Assembly: GCF_025353065.1 (NCBI RefSeq) | Contig: NZ_JANXRJ010000160.1 | Span: 1-52,483 of the forward strand | Origin: Lapillicoccus sp. | GTDB lineage: Bacteria > Actinomycetota > Actinomycetes > Actinomycetales > Dermatophilaceae | DNA: 52,483 nucleotides | Direction: 5' to 3' | In this document: piece by piece, positions 32,969-41,418 of the stretch | Numbering within the stretch: position 1 is the stretch's first letter | How the letters are laid out: every line of letters starts with the position of its first letter | Position numbers and translations under genes: made by a program | Notes under the pieces: generated by a model | What the model saw: the letters and a program-made list of their open reading frames with translations, nothing else | What the model was told of the DNA's origin: nothing | Database searches by the model: none

Positions 32969-35304
32969 GCGTCCCGCAGCCTCGGCTCGAGCCGGATGAT
33001 CACCGATTTCGTAGCGGGACAGTTGCTTCCGACGGCGCTGGAGTCGAGCGGCACGAGGACGTTGGTCTCGGGGTAGTAGGCGGCGGCGCAGCCGCGCGGG
33101 GTGTCGTAGGAGACGACCCGGAAGTCGGGGGCCGTCCGCTCCGACCCGTCGGTCCACTCGCTGACGAGGTCGACCAGCTGGCCGTCGTGAACCCCCAGCC
33201 CCACGATGTCGTCGGGGTGGACGAACACGACGCGCCGCCCGTTCTTGATTCCCCGGTAACGATCGTCCAGCCCGTAGATGGTCGTGTTGAACTGGTCGTG
33301 GCTGCGCAGCGTCTGCAGCAGCAGCCGTCCCTCCGGGACCTGCAGGACGTCGGTGGGGCACACGGTGAACATGGCCCGCTCGGTGGCCGTCTTGAAGGTC
33401 CGCGAGTCACGCGGCGGGTGCGGGAGGACGAAGCCGCCGGGGCGGTCGACCTTCTCGGCATACGCCTCGCAACCGGGCACCACGCGCGAGATCGCGTGGC
33501 GGATGGTCGTGTAGTCGGCGCGGAACTCCTCCCAGGGGATCTGGCCGACCCCCGGGACGGTGGTCGCCGCGATGCCGCAGATGATGTCGACCTCCGAGCG
33601 GCAGTGCTCGCTGGGCGGCTGCAGGGGTCCGTGGGAGGCGTGGACCGACGACATCGAGTCCTCGACGGTGACCCGCTGGACGACGCCACCGGTGAGATCG
33701 CGCTCGCTGCGCCCGAGGGCGGGCAGGATCAGGGCGGTCTCGCCGCAGATGACGTGCGACCGATTGAGCTTGGTCGACACCTGGACCGTCAGGCGGGCCG
33801 AGCTCATCGCCGCCTCGGTGACCGCGGTGTCCGGGGTCGCCCCGACGAAGTTGCCGCCCATCCCGATGAAGACGCTCGCCTCACCGTCGCGCAGCGCCCG
33901 GATCGAGTTGATCGTGTCGAGCCCGTGCTCACGCTTCGGCTCGAAGTGGAACTCGTCCCGGAGCGCGTCGAGGAAGCTGTCGGGCATCTGCTCCCAGATG
34001 CCCATCGTGCGGTCGCCCTGGACGTTGGAGTGCCCACGCACCGGACAGAGGCCGGCCCCGGGCTTGCCGATGTTGCCCTGCGCGAACGAGAGGTTGGCGA
34101 TCTCCTTGATCGTCGCGACGGAGTTGCGGTGCTGGGTGATCCCCATCGCCCAACAGATCACCGTCTTCTTCGACTCGACGAACATCTGTGCACCAGAACG
34201 GATGTCGTCCATCGTGAGGTCTGTGGCACGGAGCACGAGGTCCCAGTCGAGGCCGCGCAGGCCCTCCGCCCAAGCGGCGAAGCCCGAGGTGTGGCGCTCG
34301 ATGAACTCGAGGTCGAGGACGCTGCCCGGCAACCCGGCAGCGGCCGCCTCGTCCTCGGCCTCCAGCAGCAGCGCGCCGATGGCCTGGAACAGCGCGAGGT
34401 CGCCGTTGACGCGGACGGGAAGGTGGAGGTCGGCGAGCGCGGTACCCACCCCGGTCAGTCCACGAGGGGTCTGCGGGTTGTCGAATCGGATGAGGCCCGC
34501 CTCGCGCAGCGGGTTGATCGCGAGGATCTTGGCACCGTTCTGCTTGGCCATCTCGAGCGCGGTGAGCATGCGTGGGTGGTTGGTGCCGGGGTTCTGGCCG
34601 GCGATGACGATCAGCTCGGCGTCGTGGATGTCGTCGAGGCTGACGCTGCCCTTGCCGATACCGATCACCTCGGCGAGCGCGAGCGACGTCGACTCGTGGC
34701 ACATGTTGGAGCAGTCCGGGAGGTTGTTGGTGCCGAACGCCCGGGCGAGCAGCTGGTAGGTGAACGCCGCCTCGTTGGAGGTCTTGCCCGAGGTGTAGAA
34801 GACCGCGCGATCGGGGGTGTCGAGCGAGCGCAGGGTCGTGCCGATCAGGTCGAAGGCCTCGTCCCAGGCGATCGGCGTGTAGTGGGTCGCGCCGGCGCGC
34901 CGGACCATCGGCTGGGTGATCCGGCCCTGCTTCCCCAGCCAGTAGTCGGTGTGCTGCCCCAGCTCCTCGATGCTGTGCTGCCGGAAGAACTCCGGCTCGA
35001 CGTGCCGGGTCGTCGCCTCCTCGGAGACTGCCTTCGCGCCGTTCTCGCAGAACTCCGCCGTATGCCGCTTGCTCGGGTCGGGGTCCGGCCAGGCACACCC
35101 CTGGCAGTCGAAGCCGTCCGCCTGGTTGAGCTTGAGCAGCGCCTGCGCGGTCCGCACCGGCCCCATCGAGGTGATGGCCCGTTTCATCGACACCGCCACC
35201 GCCGGGATGCCGGCCGCGGCCGACTTGGGTGGGGTGACCTCGAGGTCATCCTCGTCGATCTCGTGGATCTCTGCGGGAATCTGCCGTCCGACCAGCTGCA
35301 CCAT
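32965..35304 (-). CDS. FdhF/YdeP-family molybdopterin oxidoreductase
   Basis: 779 residues from ATG 35304; the open frame extends 58 codons upstream without family features. It has the YdeP pattern: DGFDCQGCAWPDP near residue 65, YTPIAWDEAFDLIG, TSGKTSNEAAFTYQLLARAFGTNN, CSNMCHESTSLALAEVIGIGKGSV and GQNPGTNHPRM, all around the bis-MGD molybdenum cofactor. The C-terminal domain (PTDVLQVPEGRLLLQTLRSHDQFNTT and later PRGCAAAYYPETNVLVPLD) is the molydopterin dinucleotide-binding barrel. Unlike classical formate dehydrogenase there is no N-terminal 4Fe-4S Cys cluster. Substrate is not established. It overlaps the F420 gene end by four bases on the opposite strand and is divergent from the antiporter. 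Confidence 0.9.
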   Translation of the reverse strand: MVQLVGRQIPAEIHEIDEDDLEVTPPKSAAAGIPAVAVSMKRAITSMGPVRTAQALLKLNQADGFDCQGCAWPDPDPSKRHTAEFCENGAKAVSEEATTRHVEPEFFRQHSIEELGQHTDYWLGKQGRITQPMVRRAGATHYTPIAWDEAFDLIGTTLRSLDTPDRAVFYTSGKTSNEAAFTYQLLARAFGTNNLPDCSNMCHESTSLALAEVIGIGKGSVSLDDIHDAELIVIAGQNPGTNHPRMLTALEMAKQNGAKILAINPLREAGLIRFDNPQTPRGLTGVGTALADLHLPVRVNGDLALFQAIGALLLEAEDEAAAAGLPGSVLDLEFIERHTSGFAAWAEGLRGLDWDLVLRATDLTMDDIRSGAQMFVESKKTVICWAMGITQHRNSVATIKEIANLSFAQGNIGKPGAGLCPVRGHSNVQGDRTMGIWEQMPDSFLDALRDEFHFEPKREHGLDTINSIRALRDGEASVFIGMGGNFVGATPDTAVTEAAMSSARLTVQVSTKLNRSHVICGETALILPALGRSERDLTGGVVQRVTVEDSMSSVHASHGPLQPPSEHCRSEVDIICGIAATTVPGVGQIPWEEFRADYTTIRHAISRVVPGCEAYAEKVDRPGGFVLPHPPRDSRTFKTATERAMFTVCPTDVLQVPEGRLLLQTLRSHDQFNTTIYGLDDRYRGIKNGRRVVFVHPDDIVGLGVHDGQLVDLVSEWTDGSERTAPDFRVVSYDTPRGCAAAYYPETNVLVPLDSSAVGSNCPATKSVIIRLEPRLRDA

Positions 35305-35359
35305 AACGGTCTTTCTACCCCACGGATATGTCAGCCACACTGCCAGGGGGGCTCCCGTC

Positions 35360-35376
35360 CGGATCCCCCGGATCCG
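35360..35376. promoter_or_regulatory. Perfect hairpin in divergent gap
   Basis: CGGATCC CCC GGATCCG is a perfect 7-bp dyad with a three-base centre, lying between the molybdoenzyme and antiporter genes. It could be an operator or a leader hairpin. Confidence 0.35.
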
Positions 35377-35467
35377 ATCGAGCGTGTCACACTCGACACC
35401 CGTCGCGCCCAGCAGGAACGCGCGAGGCGGCGCCTGCCAGAGCCGCTGCCGACGTGAGACGGAGACC

Positions 35468-36775
35468 GTGTCCCCCACCGCGACCTACCTCGTCATCGGG
35501 CTGTCGCTCCTGCTCGCGGTCGTCCTGCCGACGGCCCTGACCCGGTTCCCCGTGTCGGCCCCGATGGTGCTCGTCGGCGTCGGGATGCTCATCGGCCTGA
35601 CCCCGGTGGCCGACGGTCTCGACGCCGATCCGGTGGTCCACCGCGAAGTGGTCCAGCACTTCACCGAGATCACGCTCCTCGTGGCGCTGATGGGGGTCGG
35701 GTTGGCGCTCGACCGACCGCTCACCTTCCGGGACCGCGCGTCCTGGCGGCACTGGTCACCGGCGTGGCGGCTGCTCTTCGTCGCGATGCCGCTGACCATC
35801 GCCGCCGTCGCCCTGCTCGGGTGGTGGGCCGCCGGGTTGGGTCCCGCCGCGGCCCTGCTGCTCGGGGCCGCGCTCGCGCCCACCGACCCCGTCCTCGCGG
35901 CCGACGTCCAGGTGGACGGCCCCCAGGTCGGCAGCGACGCGGACATCGACGAGGAGGACGAGGTGCGCTTCGCCCTGACCTCGGAGGCGGGGCTCAACGA
36001 CGGGCTCGCCTTCCCCTTCGTGCACGCGGCGATCCTTCTGGCCGGCGCCGGTTCGGTCGCCACGTGGGGGCTGGGCTGGGTCGGCAAGGACCTCGTCCTC
36101 GAGTCCGTCCTGGGCGTCGTGACCGGCGTCGTCGTCGGCAAGGTGCTCGCGGCGGTGGCGTTCCGGGCACCGCGGGCGTCGCTGCGGGTCGCCGAGCGGG
36201 GCGATCCCCTGCTCGCCCTCGCGGCGCTGCTCACGGCATACGGGCTGAGCGAGCTGGTCGGTGGCTATGGCTTCCTGGCCGTGTTCGTCTGCGCGATGAC
36301 CGTGCGGGCCACCGACCGCACCCACGGTTATCACGAGGCGATGCACGGGGTCGTCGAGCGGCTCGAGCGGCTGCTGACCCTCCTCGTCCTGCTCGTGCTC
36401 GGGGTCGCCGCCACCCGTGGGGTGTTCGACCACCTCGACGGGCGAGGCGTCGCCCTCGGGCTGGCCCTGGTGTTCGTCATCCGGCCCCTCAGCGGCTGGC
36501 TCGCGCTGTCAGTCGCCCGTCGCCGCGAGGGGCCAGGCAGCCTCGGCCCCCGGGAGGCCGTCGTCACGGCCTTCTTCGGCGTCCGGGGCGTCGGCTCGAT
36601 CTACTACCTCGCCTATGCCACCGGTCAGGCGAGCTTCCCCGAGGTGCGATGGCTCTGGTCCACGGTCGCCTTCACGATCGTGCTGTCGGTGTTCGTCCAC
36701 GGCGTGGCGGCCACCCCGGCGCTGGCCTGGCTCGAACGCCGGCGGGACGCCGCGGCCCAGGTCGCCACGTCCTGA
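35468..36775 (+). CDS. CPA1-type cation:proton antiporter (NhaP-like)
   Basis: 435 residues from GTG 35468 with GGAGA close upstream. About 12 hydrophobic helices. Key CPA1 elements: LLLGAALAPTDPVLAADVQ (the TDP loop) and the ND pair in LTSEAGLNDGLAFPFVH, where the Asp carries the transported ion, plus the late Arg in FFGVRGVGSIYYL. It exchanges Na+ or K+ for protons at the cell membrane. A cytoplasmic acidic loop GSDADIDEEDEVRF precedes the ND motif. No C-terminal regulatory domain. The frame extends upstream, but the first helix begins at this start. Confidence 0.88.
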   Translation: MSPTATYLVIGLSLLLAVVLPTALTRFPVSAPMVLVGVGMLIGLTPVADGLDADPVVHREVVQHFTEITLLVALMGVGLALDRPLTFRDRASWRHWSPAWRLLFVAMPLTIAAVALLGWWAAGLGPAAALLLGAALAPTDPVLAADVQVDGPQVGSDADIDEEDEVRFALTSEAGLNDGLAFPFVHAAILLAGAGSVATWGLGWVGKDLVLESVLGVVTGVVVGKVLAAVAFRAPRASLRVAERGDPLLALAALLTAYGLSELVGGYGFLAVFVCAMTVRATDRTHGYHEAMHGVVERLERLLTLLVLLVLGVAATRGVFDHLDGRGVALGLALVFVIRPLSGWLALSVARRREGPGSLGPREAVVTAFFGVRGVGSIYYLAYATGQASFPEVRWLWSTVAFTIVLSVFVHGVAATPALAWLERRRDAAAQVATS

Positions 36776-36790
36776 CCCGGGTGCGCTGCC

Positions 36791-36867
36791 TCGTTCCAAG
36801 CACACGTTTTGTCAAGTCCTCGGCGTCAGGGCGGCCAAGGACTTGATAAAACGGGTGTCCGGAACGA
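36791..36867. terminator. Long imperfect inverted repeat, likely bidirectional terminator
   Basis: Arms of 33 bases (36791-36823 and 36835-36867) are about 27/33 complementary with an 11-base centre. The inner stem is TTTTGTCAAGTCCT against AGGACTTGATAAAA, and the outer one TCGTTCC against GGAACGA. The TTTT/AAAA on both sides fits intrinsic termination of the antiporter and, on the other strand, the GH15 gene, which converge here. Confidence 0.75.
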
Positions 36868-36884
36868 GGGTGGGGGGGCGCCGA

Positions 36885-38732
36885 CTACCGGTCGGTCGTC
36901 GCCGTGATGGCCGCGTTGATCAGGGCGAGCAGGCTGAGGGCCTGGGGCAGGTTGCCCAGGTGCGCGCCGGTCTGCGGATCGAGCATCTCGGCGAGCAGCC
37001 CGACGTCGTTGACCGACGGCAGCAGGGCGTCCATGAGGTCGTGCGCCTCCTCCTCGCGGCCGACGAGGTGGAGGGCTGACACCATCCAGAACGAGCAGGC
37101 GACGAAGGTCTCCTCCTCGTCGGCCGCCCCGGTGAACCGGTAGAGGTGGGGCCCGACGCCGAGCTCGCGCTGGACCGCGGTGAGGGTCGAGCTCATCCGC
37201 TCGCCGCGGTCGAAGCCGCTGATCGCGTGCAGCAGGATCGAGGCGTCGAGGTCGGGGGTGCCCGGATACCAGACGTAGGCGCCGACCTCCGCAGACCAGG
37301 CGTTGGCGTCGACCCAGGCGCGGATGTGCTCGGCCTCGGCGCGCCACCGCGACGGGTCACCGGGGATCTGGCCGAGCTCCGCCAGGTGCACGGCGTTGGT
37401 CAGGGCGTGCCAGCAGCCCAGCTTGGAGGTCGTGTAGTGCTGCGGCTCCTCCAGCTCCCACATGCCGGAGTCCTTGCTCCGCCAGGCGTCACAGGCCATG
37501 TCGGCGACGTAGGCGAGCATCCGTCCCGTGTCCGCATCGAGGACGTTGCCGTGGTCGACGTAGAGCTGGACGATGCTGAACAGGTCACCGAAGACTCCGA
37601 GCTGCAGCTGGTCGGAGGCCCGGTTGCCGCTGACCACCGGACCGATCCCCCGCCACCCCGGGACGTCGTGCTCCTCGACGTCGTTCGGCGGCAGCGACCC
37701 GTCGAGGCGATAGAGGATGCGCGGCTCCGGTCCGTGCCGGCGGATGGTCGCCAGCAGCCAGCTGATGGCGGCGTGGGTCTCCTCCCGCAGCCCGAACCGG
37801 AACAGTGCCGTGAGCGTGTATGCCGTGTCGCGCACCCACGCATACCGGTAGTCCCAGTTCTTGCCTCCCCGCACCGACTCGGGCAACGACGTCGTCGGCG
37901 CCGCGACGACGCCGCCGGAGGGGGCGTAGATGAGCAGCTTCAGCGCGAGGGCGGACCGTCGGACGGCCGGCTCCCAGTCGCCGTCGTAGTCGAAGGTCGA
38001 GCTCCAGGCCTGCCAGCTCGCGATGGTGCGGCCGACCCCTTCGTCCACCGCCTCGGGCGTGGGCACGAACAGGGGCTCGCCCTCGGTGGCGACGAGGCCG
38101 AGGAGGTGGCGCGAGCCGGGAGCGGTGGTGAAGGACGCGTGGATCCGGTCGTCGGTGATCGTGACGTCGTCCTCGTGGAGGGTGCGGACCGCCATCGTCA
38201 GCCCGCCGAGGCGCAGCACCATCCCGACCGAGGTCTCCTGCACCCAGGGGGACGCCGTGTTGAGCCGGGTGCCGGGCGCGACCACACCCTCGAGCCCGAC
38301 ACTCCCCTCGAGGCCGTCGATGCGGCGACCGAGCTCGGCCCAGGGCAGCCGCCCGGCCACGCCGGTGTTGAGCGAGTCGGTGACCCGGGCCCGCCCGGTC
38401 GCGGTGGTGAAGGTCGTCGTCAGGACGTTGGTCTCGGGCACGTACTGCCGCTCCACGGTGAACGCGGCCGTCGGCCGGAGGGCGATGAAGCCCCCGTGAT
38501 CGGCGTCCAGCACGGCGGCGAAGGCCGGCGGGGAGTCCATGTCGGGCAGCGGCAGCCAGTCGATCCGCCCGTCGCGGGCGATCAGCGCGATCGTGCGACC
38601 GTCACCGATCGCGGCATACGACTCGAGGTCGGCGTAGCCGTCCGGGTCCCTGAGGGCTCGCGGTGCGCGGGCGCCCCGGTCGTCCCCCGGCATCTCGGCG
38701 GTCGACGCATGAACGGACGGGTCGGAGGGCAT
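36885..38732 (-). CDS. Glycoside hydrolase family 15 protein (glucoamylase/trehalase-like)
   Basis: 615 residues with the bacterial GH15 arrangement: N-terminal beta-sandwich beginning YAAIGDGRTIALIARDGRIDWLPLPDMDSP, then an (alpha/alpha)6 barrel. The barrel has GGKNWDYRYAWVRDTAYTL, VVSGNRASDQLQLGVFGD, the catalytic-acid region DSGMWELEEPQHYTTSKLGCWHAL, and the second catalytic Glu in DEEETFVACSFWMVSA. No signal peptide, so it acts in the cytoplasm. Actinobacterial relatives hydrolyse trehalose or alpha-glucans; which one is not readable here. Divergent from the F420 gene at 38803. Confidence 0.9.
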   Translation of the reverse strand: MPSDPSVHASTAEMPGDDRGARAPRALRDPDGYADLESYAAIGDGRTIALIARDGRIDWLPLPDMDSPPAFAAVLDADHGGFIALRPTAAFTVERQYVPETNVLTTTFTTATGRARVTDSLNTGVAGRLPWAELGRRIDGLEGSVGLEGVVAPGTRLNTASPWVQETSVGMVLRLGGLTMAVRTLHEDDVTITDDRIHASFTTAPGSRHLLGLVATEGEPLFVPTPEAVDEGVGRTIASWQAWSSTFDYDGDWEPAVRRSALALKLLIYAPSGGVVAAPTTSLPESVRGGKNWDYRYAWVRDTAYTLTALFRFGLREETHAAISWLLATIRRHGPEPRILYRLDGSLPPNDVEEHDVPGWRGIGPVVSGNRASDQLQLGVFGDLFSIVQLYVDHGNVLDADTGRMLAYVADMACDAWRSKDSGMWELEEPQHYTTSKLGCWHALTNAVHLAELGQIPGDPSRWRAEAEHIRAWVDANAWSAEVGAYVWYPGTPDLDASILLHAISGFDRGERMSSTLTAVQRELGVGPHLYRFTGAADEEETFVACSFWMVSALHLVGREEEAHDLMDALLPSVNDVGLLAEMLDPQTGAHLGNLPQALSLLALINAAITATTDR

Positions 38733-38802
38733 GGGTCAGTTCTCTCACGGGACCGACGGCCCGCGGACACCGAGTGCCTGAGAAACCGAGAAGGGACGCA
38801 CC

Positions 38803-39761
38803 ATGACGACGTTCGGATTCTTCCTCTCCTGCGAGGAGTTCTCGCCCGCCGAGATCCTCGAGCAGGCGCGGCTCGCTGAAGAGGCCGGCTTCGACGCGCT
38901 CTGGATCAGCGACCACTACCACCCGTGGACGCGGGCCCAGGGCGAGAGCGCCCTCGTCTGGTCAATGATCGGTGCCATCTCGCAGGTCTGCGACCTGCCG
39001 GTGACGACGGCCGTCACCTGCCCGACCGTGCGGATCCACCCGGCGATCATCGCCCAGGCGGCGGCCACGAGCGCGGTGCTCCTCGGCGAGGGAAGTTCCG
39101 CCTCGGGCTGGGCAGCGGTGAGGCGCTCAACGAGCACATCCTGGGCGACGCCTGGCCGCCGGCACCGGTGCGCCTGGCCATGCTCGAGGAGGCGATCGAC
39201 GTCATCCGCCAGCTCTGGACCGGTGACGACATCACCCACCACGGCGAGTTCTACACCGTCGAGAACGCCCGGATCTGGACCCTCCCCGAGACGCCGCCCG
39301 AGATCCTGATGTCCGGGTTCGGACCGATCGCCACTGATCTCGCGGCCCGGATCGCGGACGGCTACGTCAACACCACGCCCGACAAGGAGCTGGTCGAGCG
39401 CTTCCGCGCCAAGGCGAAGGCGGGGGCGGTGACGCAGGCCGGCTTCAAGGTCGCGTGGGCGCCCGACGAGGACGAGGGCGTCCGTCTCGCCCACGAGATC
39501 TGGCCGAATGCCGGGCTGCCCGGCGAGCTGTCCCAGGTCCTGCCGACGGTGGAGCACTTCGAGCAGGCGTCCACCCTCGTGACCCGGGAGAAGATCGCCG
39601 AAGGAGCGACGGCGGGCTGCTCGCCCGAGGCGCACGTCGCGGCATACCGGCCCTTCCTCGACGCCGGCTTCGACGAGATCTATGTTGCCAACATGGGTCC
39701 CCACTACGCCGACATGATCCGCGCCTACGGCACGGACGTCCTCCCGGTGCTGCGCGGGTGA
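38803..39761 (+). pseudogene. LLM-class F420-dependent oxidoreductase, frameshifted
   Basis: Residues 1-96 read in one frame: MTTFGFFLSCEEFSPAEIL, FDALWISDHYHPWTRAQGESALVW, TAVTCPTVRIHPAIIAQAAATSAVLLGEG. The rest continues one frame away from about 39092: KFRLGLGSGEALNEHILGDAW, FYTVENARIWTLP, ILMSGFGPIATDLAARIADGYVNTTP and so on to VLPVLRG at 39761. Restoring one G in GAGGGAAG (39088-39094) rejoins the two halves exactly, giving about 319 residues, normal for the F420-dependent luciferase-like family. The first frame alone would stop at 39309. GAAGGGA serves as ribosome binding site. Next gene overlaps the true stop (GTGA), supporting the rejoined reading. A sequencing error in the G run cannot be excluded. 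Confidence 0.82.
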
Positions 39762-40114
39762 GCGAGGCACTCGAGTCAGTGAGCGCTCGGCTCCGGCACG
39801 AGCAGCAGACCACGCTCGCGCTCGTCGTGGCCATGGAGGCGGACATGCAGGCGGTGGTCGAGTCCTCGGCCGACTCGAACGCCGACGACGAGCACGACCC
39901 GGAGGGCGCGACGATCGCCTTCGAGCGGTCCCGCCTCGCCACGCTGATCACGGCATCGCGCAAGCGGCTCGACGAGATCACCGCCGCCCTCGAGCGGGTC
40001 GAGACCGGGGAGCACGGGCGCTGCGCGGTCTGTGGAAAGCAGATCAGTGCGGCGCGCCTCGAGGCGCGACCGTTTGCGCAGCTGTGCCTCGACTGCGCGG
40101 CCGCCGCCTCGTGA
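39758..40114 (+). CDS. TraR/DksA-family zinc-finger protein
   Basis: 118 residues; GTG 39758 overlaps the preceding TGA. An N-terminal coiled-coil segment with the acidic DDEHDPEG turn leads to a C-terminal four-Cys zinc finger (C89, C92, C110, C113: CAVCGKQISAARLEARPFAQLCLDC pattern). DksA/TraR proteins insert the coiled coil into the RNA polymerase secondary channel to modulate initiation; short actinobacterial forms are common and less studied. Coupled to the F420 gene upstream and to the CPBP gene downstream. Confidence 0.87.
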   Translation: MSEALESVSARLRHEQQTTLALVVAMEADMQAVVESSADSNADDEHDPEGATIAFERSRLATLITASRKRLDEITAALERVETGEHGRCAVCGKQISAARLEARPFAQLCLDCAAAAS

Positions 40115-40860
40115 CGGGTCGCGCGCGGGGGATGGGGCCGTCGTGGTCGTCCTTCGTCGGCTCGAGCATCGTCGGCGAGCCCGTGCCCCGTGACCACCAA
40201 CAGTCGGACGCCGAGTTCCGGCGGCGGCGCTGGGTCGCCGCCCTCACGCTCGTCATCGGGTCCGGCCTGCTCGGGTGGTCGCTGCGCCTGCCGCCGGGTG
40301 ACCCTCTGTTCTACCTGGCCACGGCGCTGCTCGCAGGGTGCTGGGTCGTCGGGGCCCTGCTGTCCGGTCCCCTGCACCTGGGATACATCCGGCGGCACCG
40401 CTCGATCCGACAGCACAGCGCGGACGGGCTGGTGCGACCGTGGTTCGCGGCCCTGCTGCTCGGCCTGACGGTGGTGACGCTCTTCGTGCTGGGGGCGCTG
40501 GTCGTGCGTCAGGTCCCGCCGCTCCGGGCGGCCGTGAACGCCGTCCTCGACCACGCGCGGCTGGGTTCGTTCGCCGTGGTGGCCGTCATCGCCGTCGTCA
40601 ACGGCCTGGCCGAGGAGCTCTTCTTCCGCGGGGCGCTCTTCGCTGCCATCGGGCGTCGTCAGCCCGTCCTCGTCTCGACGGCGGTCTACACCCTGACCAC
40701 CGTGACGTCGGGCAACGCGATGCTCGTGTTCGCGGCGCTCGTCCTCGGGCTCCTCGTGGCGCTCCAGCGCCGGATGACGGGCGGCCTGCTGGCGCCGATG
40801 ATCACCCATCTGACCTGGTCCCTCGGCATGCTCTTCCTGCTGCCGCCGATCCTCGGCTAG
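40111..40860 (+). CDS. CPBP-family intramembrane metalloprotease
   Basis: 249 residues from GTG 40111 (GTGA overlap with the preceding stop); ATG 40132 is an alternative. About seven hydrophobic helices. Motif 1 is NGLAEELFFRGALFA (EExxxR-type glutamates and arginine) and motif 2 the late HLTWSLGML, which together form the CPBP (Abi/CAAX) active site. Members cleave within the membrane; in bacteria substrates are mostly unknown. Third gene of a translationally coupled chain with the F420 and DksA-like genes. Confidence 0.85.
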   Translation: MTGRARGMGPSWSSFVGSSIVGEPVPRDHQQSDAEFRRRRWVAALTLVIGSGLLGWSLRLPPGDPLFYLATALLAGCWVVGALLSGPLHLGYIRRHRSIRQHSADGLVRPWFAALLLGLTVVTLFVLGALVVRQVPPLRAAVNAVLDHARLGSFAVVAVIAVVNGLAEELFFRGALFAAIGRRQPVLVSTAVYTLTTVTSGNAMLVFAALVLGLLVALQRRMTGGLLAPMITHLTWSLGMLFLLPPILG

Positions 40861-40927
40861 GTTGCCCGCAGCCCATCGCGGGTACCTGTCCATGCCTTGC
40901 CACACCTTGACTCCCCGGAGGAATCCC

Positions 40928-41371
40928 GTGCCCAGCGTGTCCCGGACGTTCACCGTCACCCCCTCGCCGTCCACCGTGCTCGACTACCTCCAGGACTTCT
41001 CGCACGCCGAGGAGTGGGACCCGGGGACCGAGTCCTGCACCCGCGAGGGCGCCGGTCCGATCGGTGTCGGCACGACCTGGCACAACGTCTCGAAGATCGC
41101 CGGTGTGACCACCGAGCTGACCTACACGTTGAAGGAGGTCTCGCACGACCGGGTGGTCCTCGTCGGCGAGAACGACTCGGCCACCTCGACGGACACGATC
41201 GTCGTCGTGGCGTCCGGCGCAGGCGGGAGCGAGATCACCTACACCGCGGACCTCGAGATGCACGGGCTCGCCGTGCTGGCGGCGCCGGCCATGAAGCTCG
41301 TCTTCGAGAAGGTCGCGACCGACACGGAGAAGCAGATGACCGAGGTCCTCAACCGGCTGCCCGGTCACTGA
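40928..41371 (+). CDS. SRPBCC-family (START-like) protein
   Basis: 147 residues from GTG 40928 with GGAGGA six bases upstream. The START-like fold signature is visible: SRTFTVTPSPSTVLDYLQDFSHAEEWDPGTESC, GVGTTWHN, ITYTADLEMHG and a long C-terminal helix VFEKVATDTEKQMTEVLNRL. Such proteins bind lipids or small hydrophobic molecules, or act as polyketide cyclase-like enzymes. No signal peptide. Ligand unknown. Confidence 0.83.
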   Translation: MPSVSRTFTVTPSPSTVLDYLQDFSHAEEWDPGTESCTREGAGPIGVGTTWHNVSKIAGVTTELTYTLKEVSHDRVVLVGENDSATSTDTIVVVASGAGGSEITYTADLEMHGLAVLAAPAMKLVFEKVATDTEKQMTEVLNRLPGH

Positions 41372-41418
41372 GCAGCCGTGTCTCCCAACGCTGTCGGCAT
41401 TTGGGCGACGGAGCACCG

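Noticed and set aside
31804-35457. Plus-strand open frame of 1217 codons
   Set aside because: Runs across the F420 gene in another frame and antisense to the molybdoenzyme, with low-complexity charged composition and no domain.
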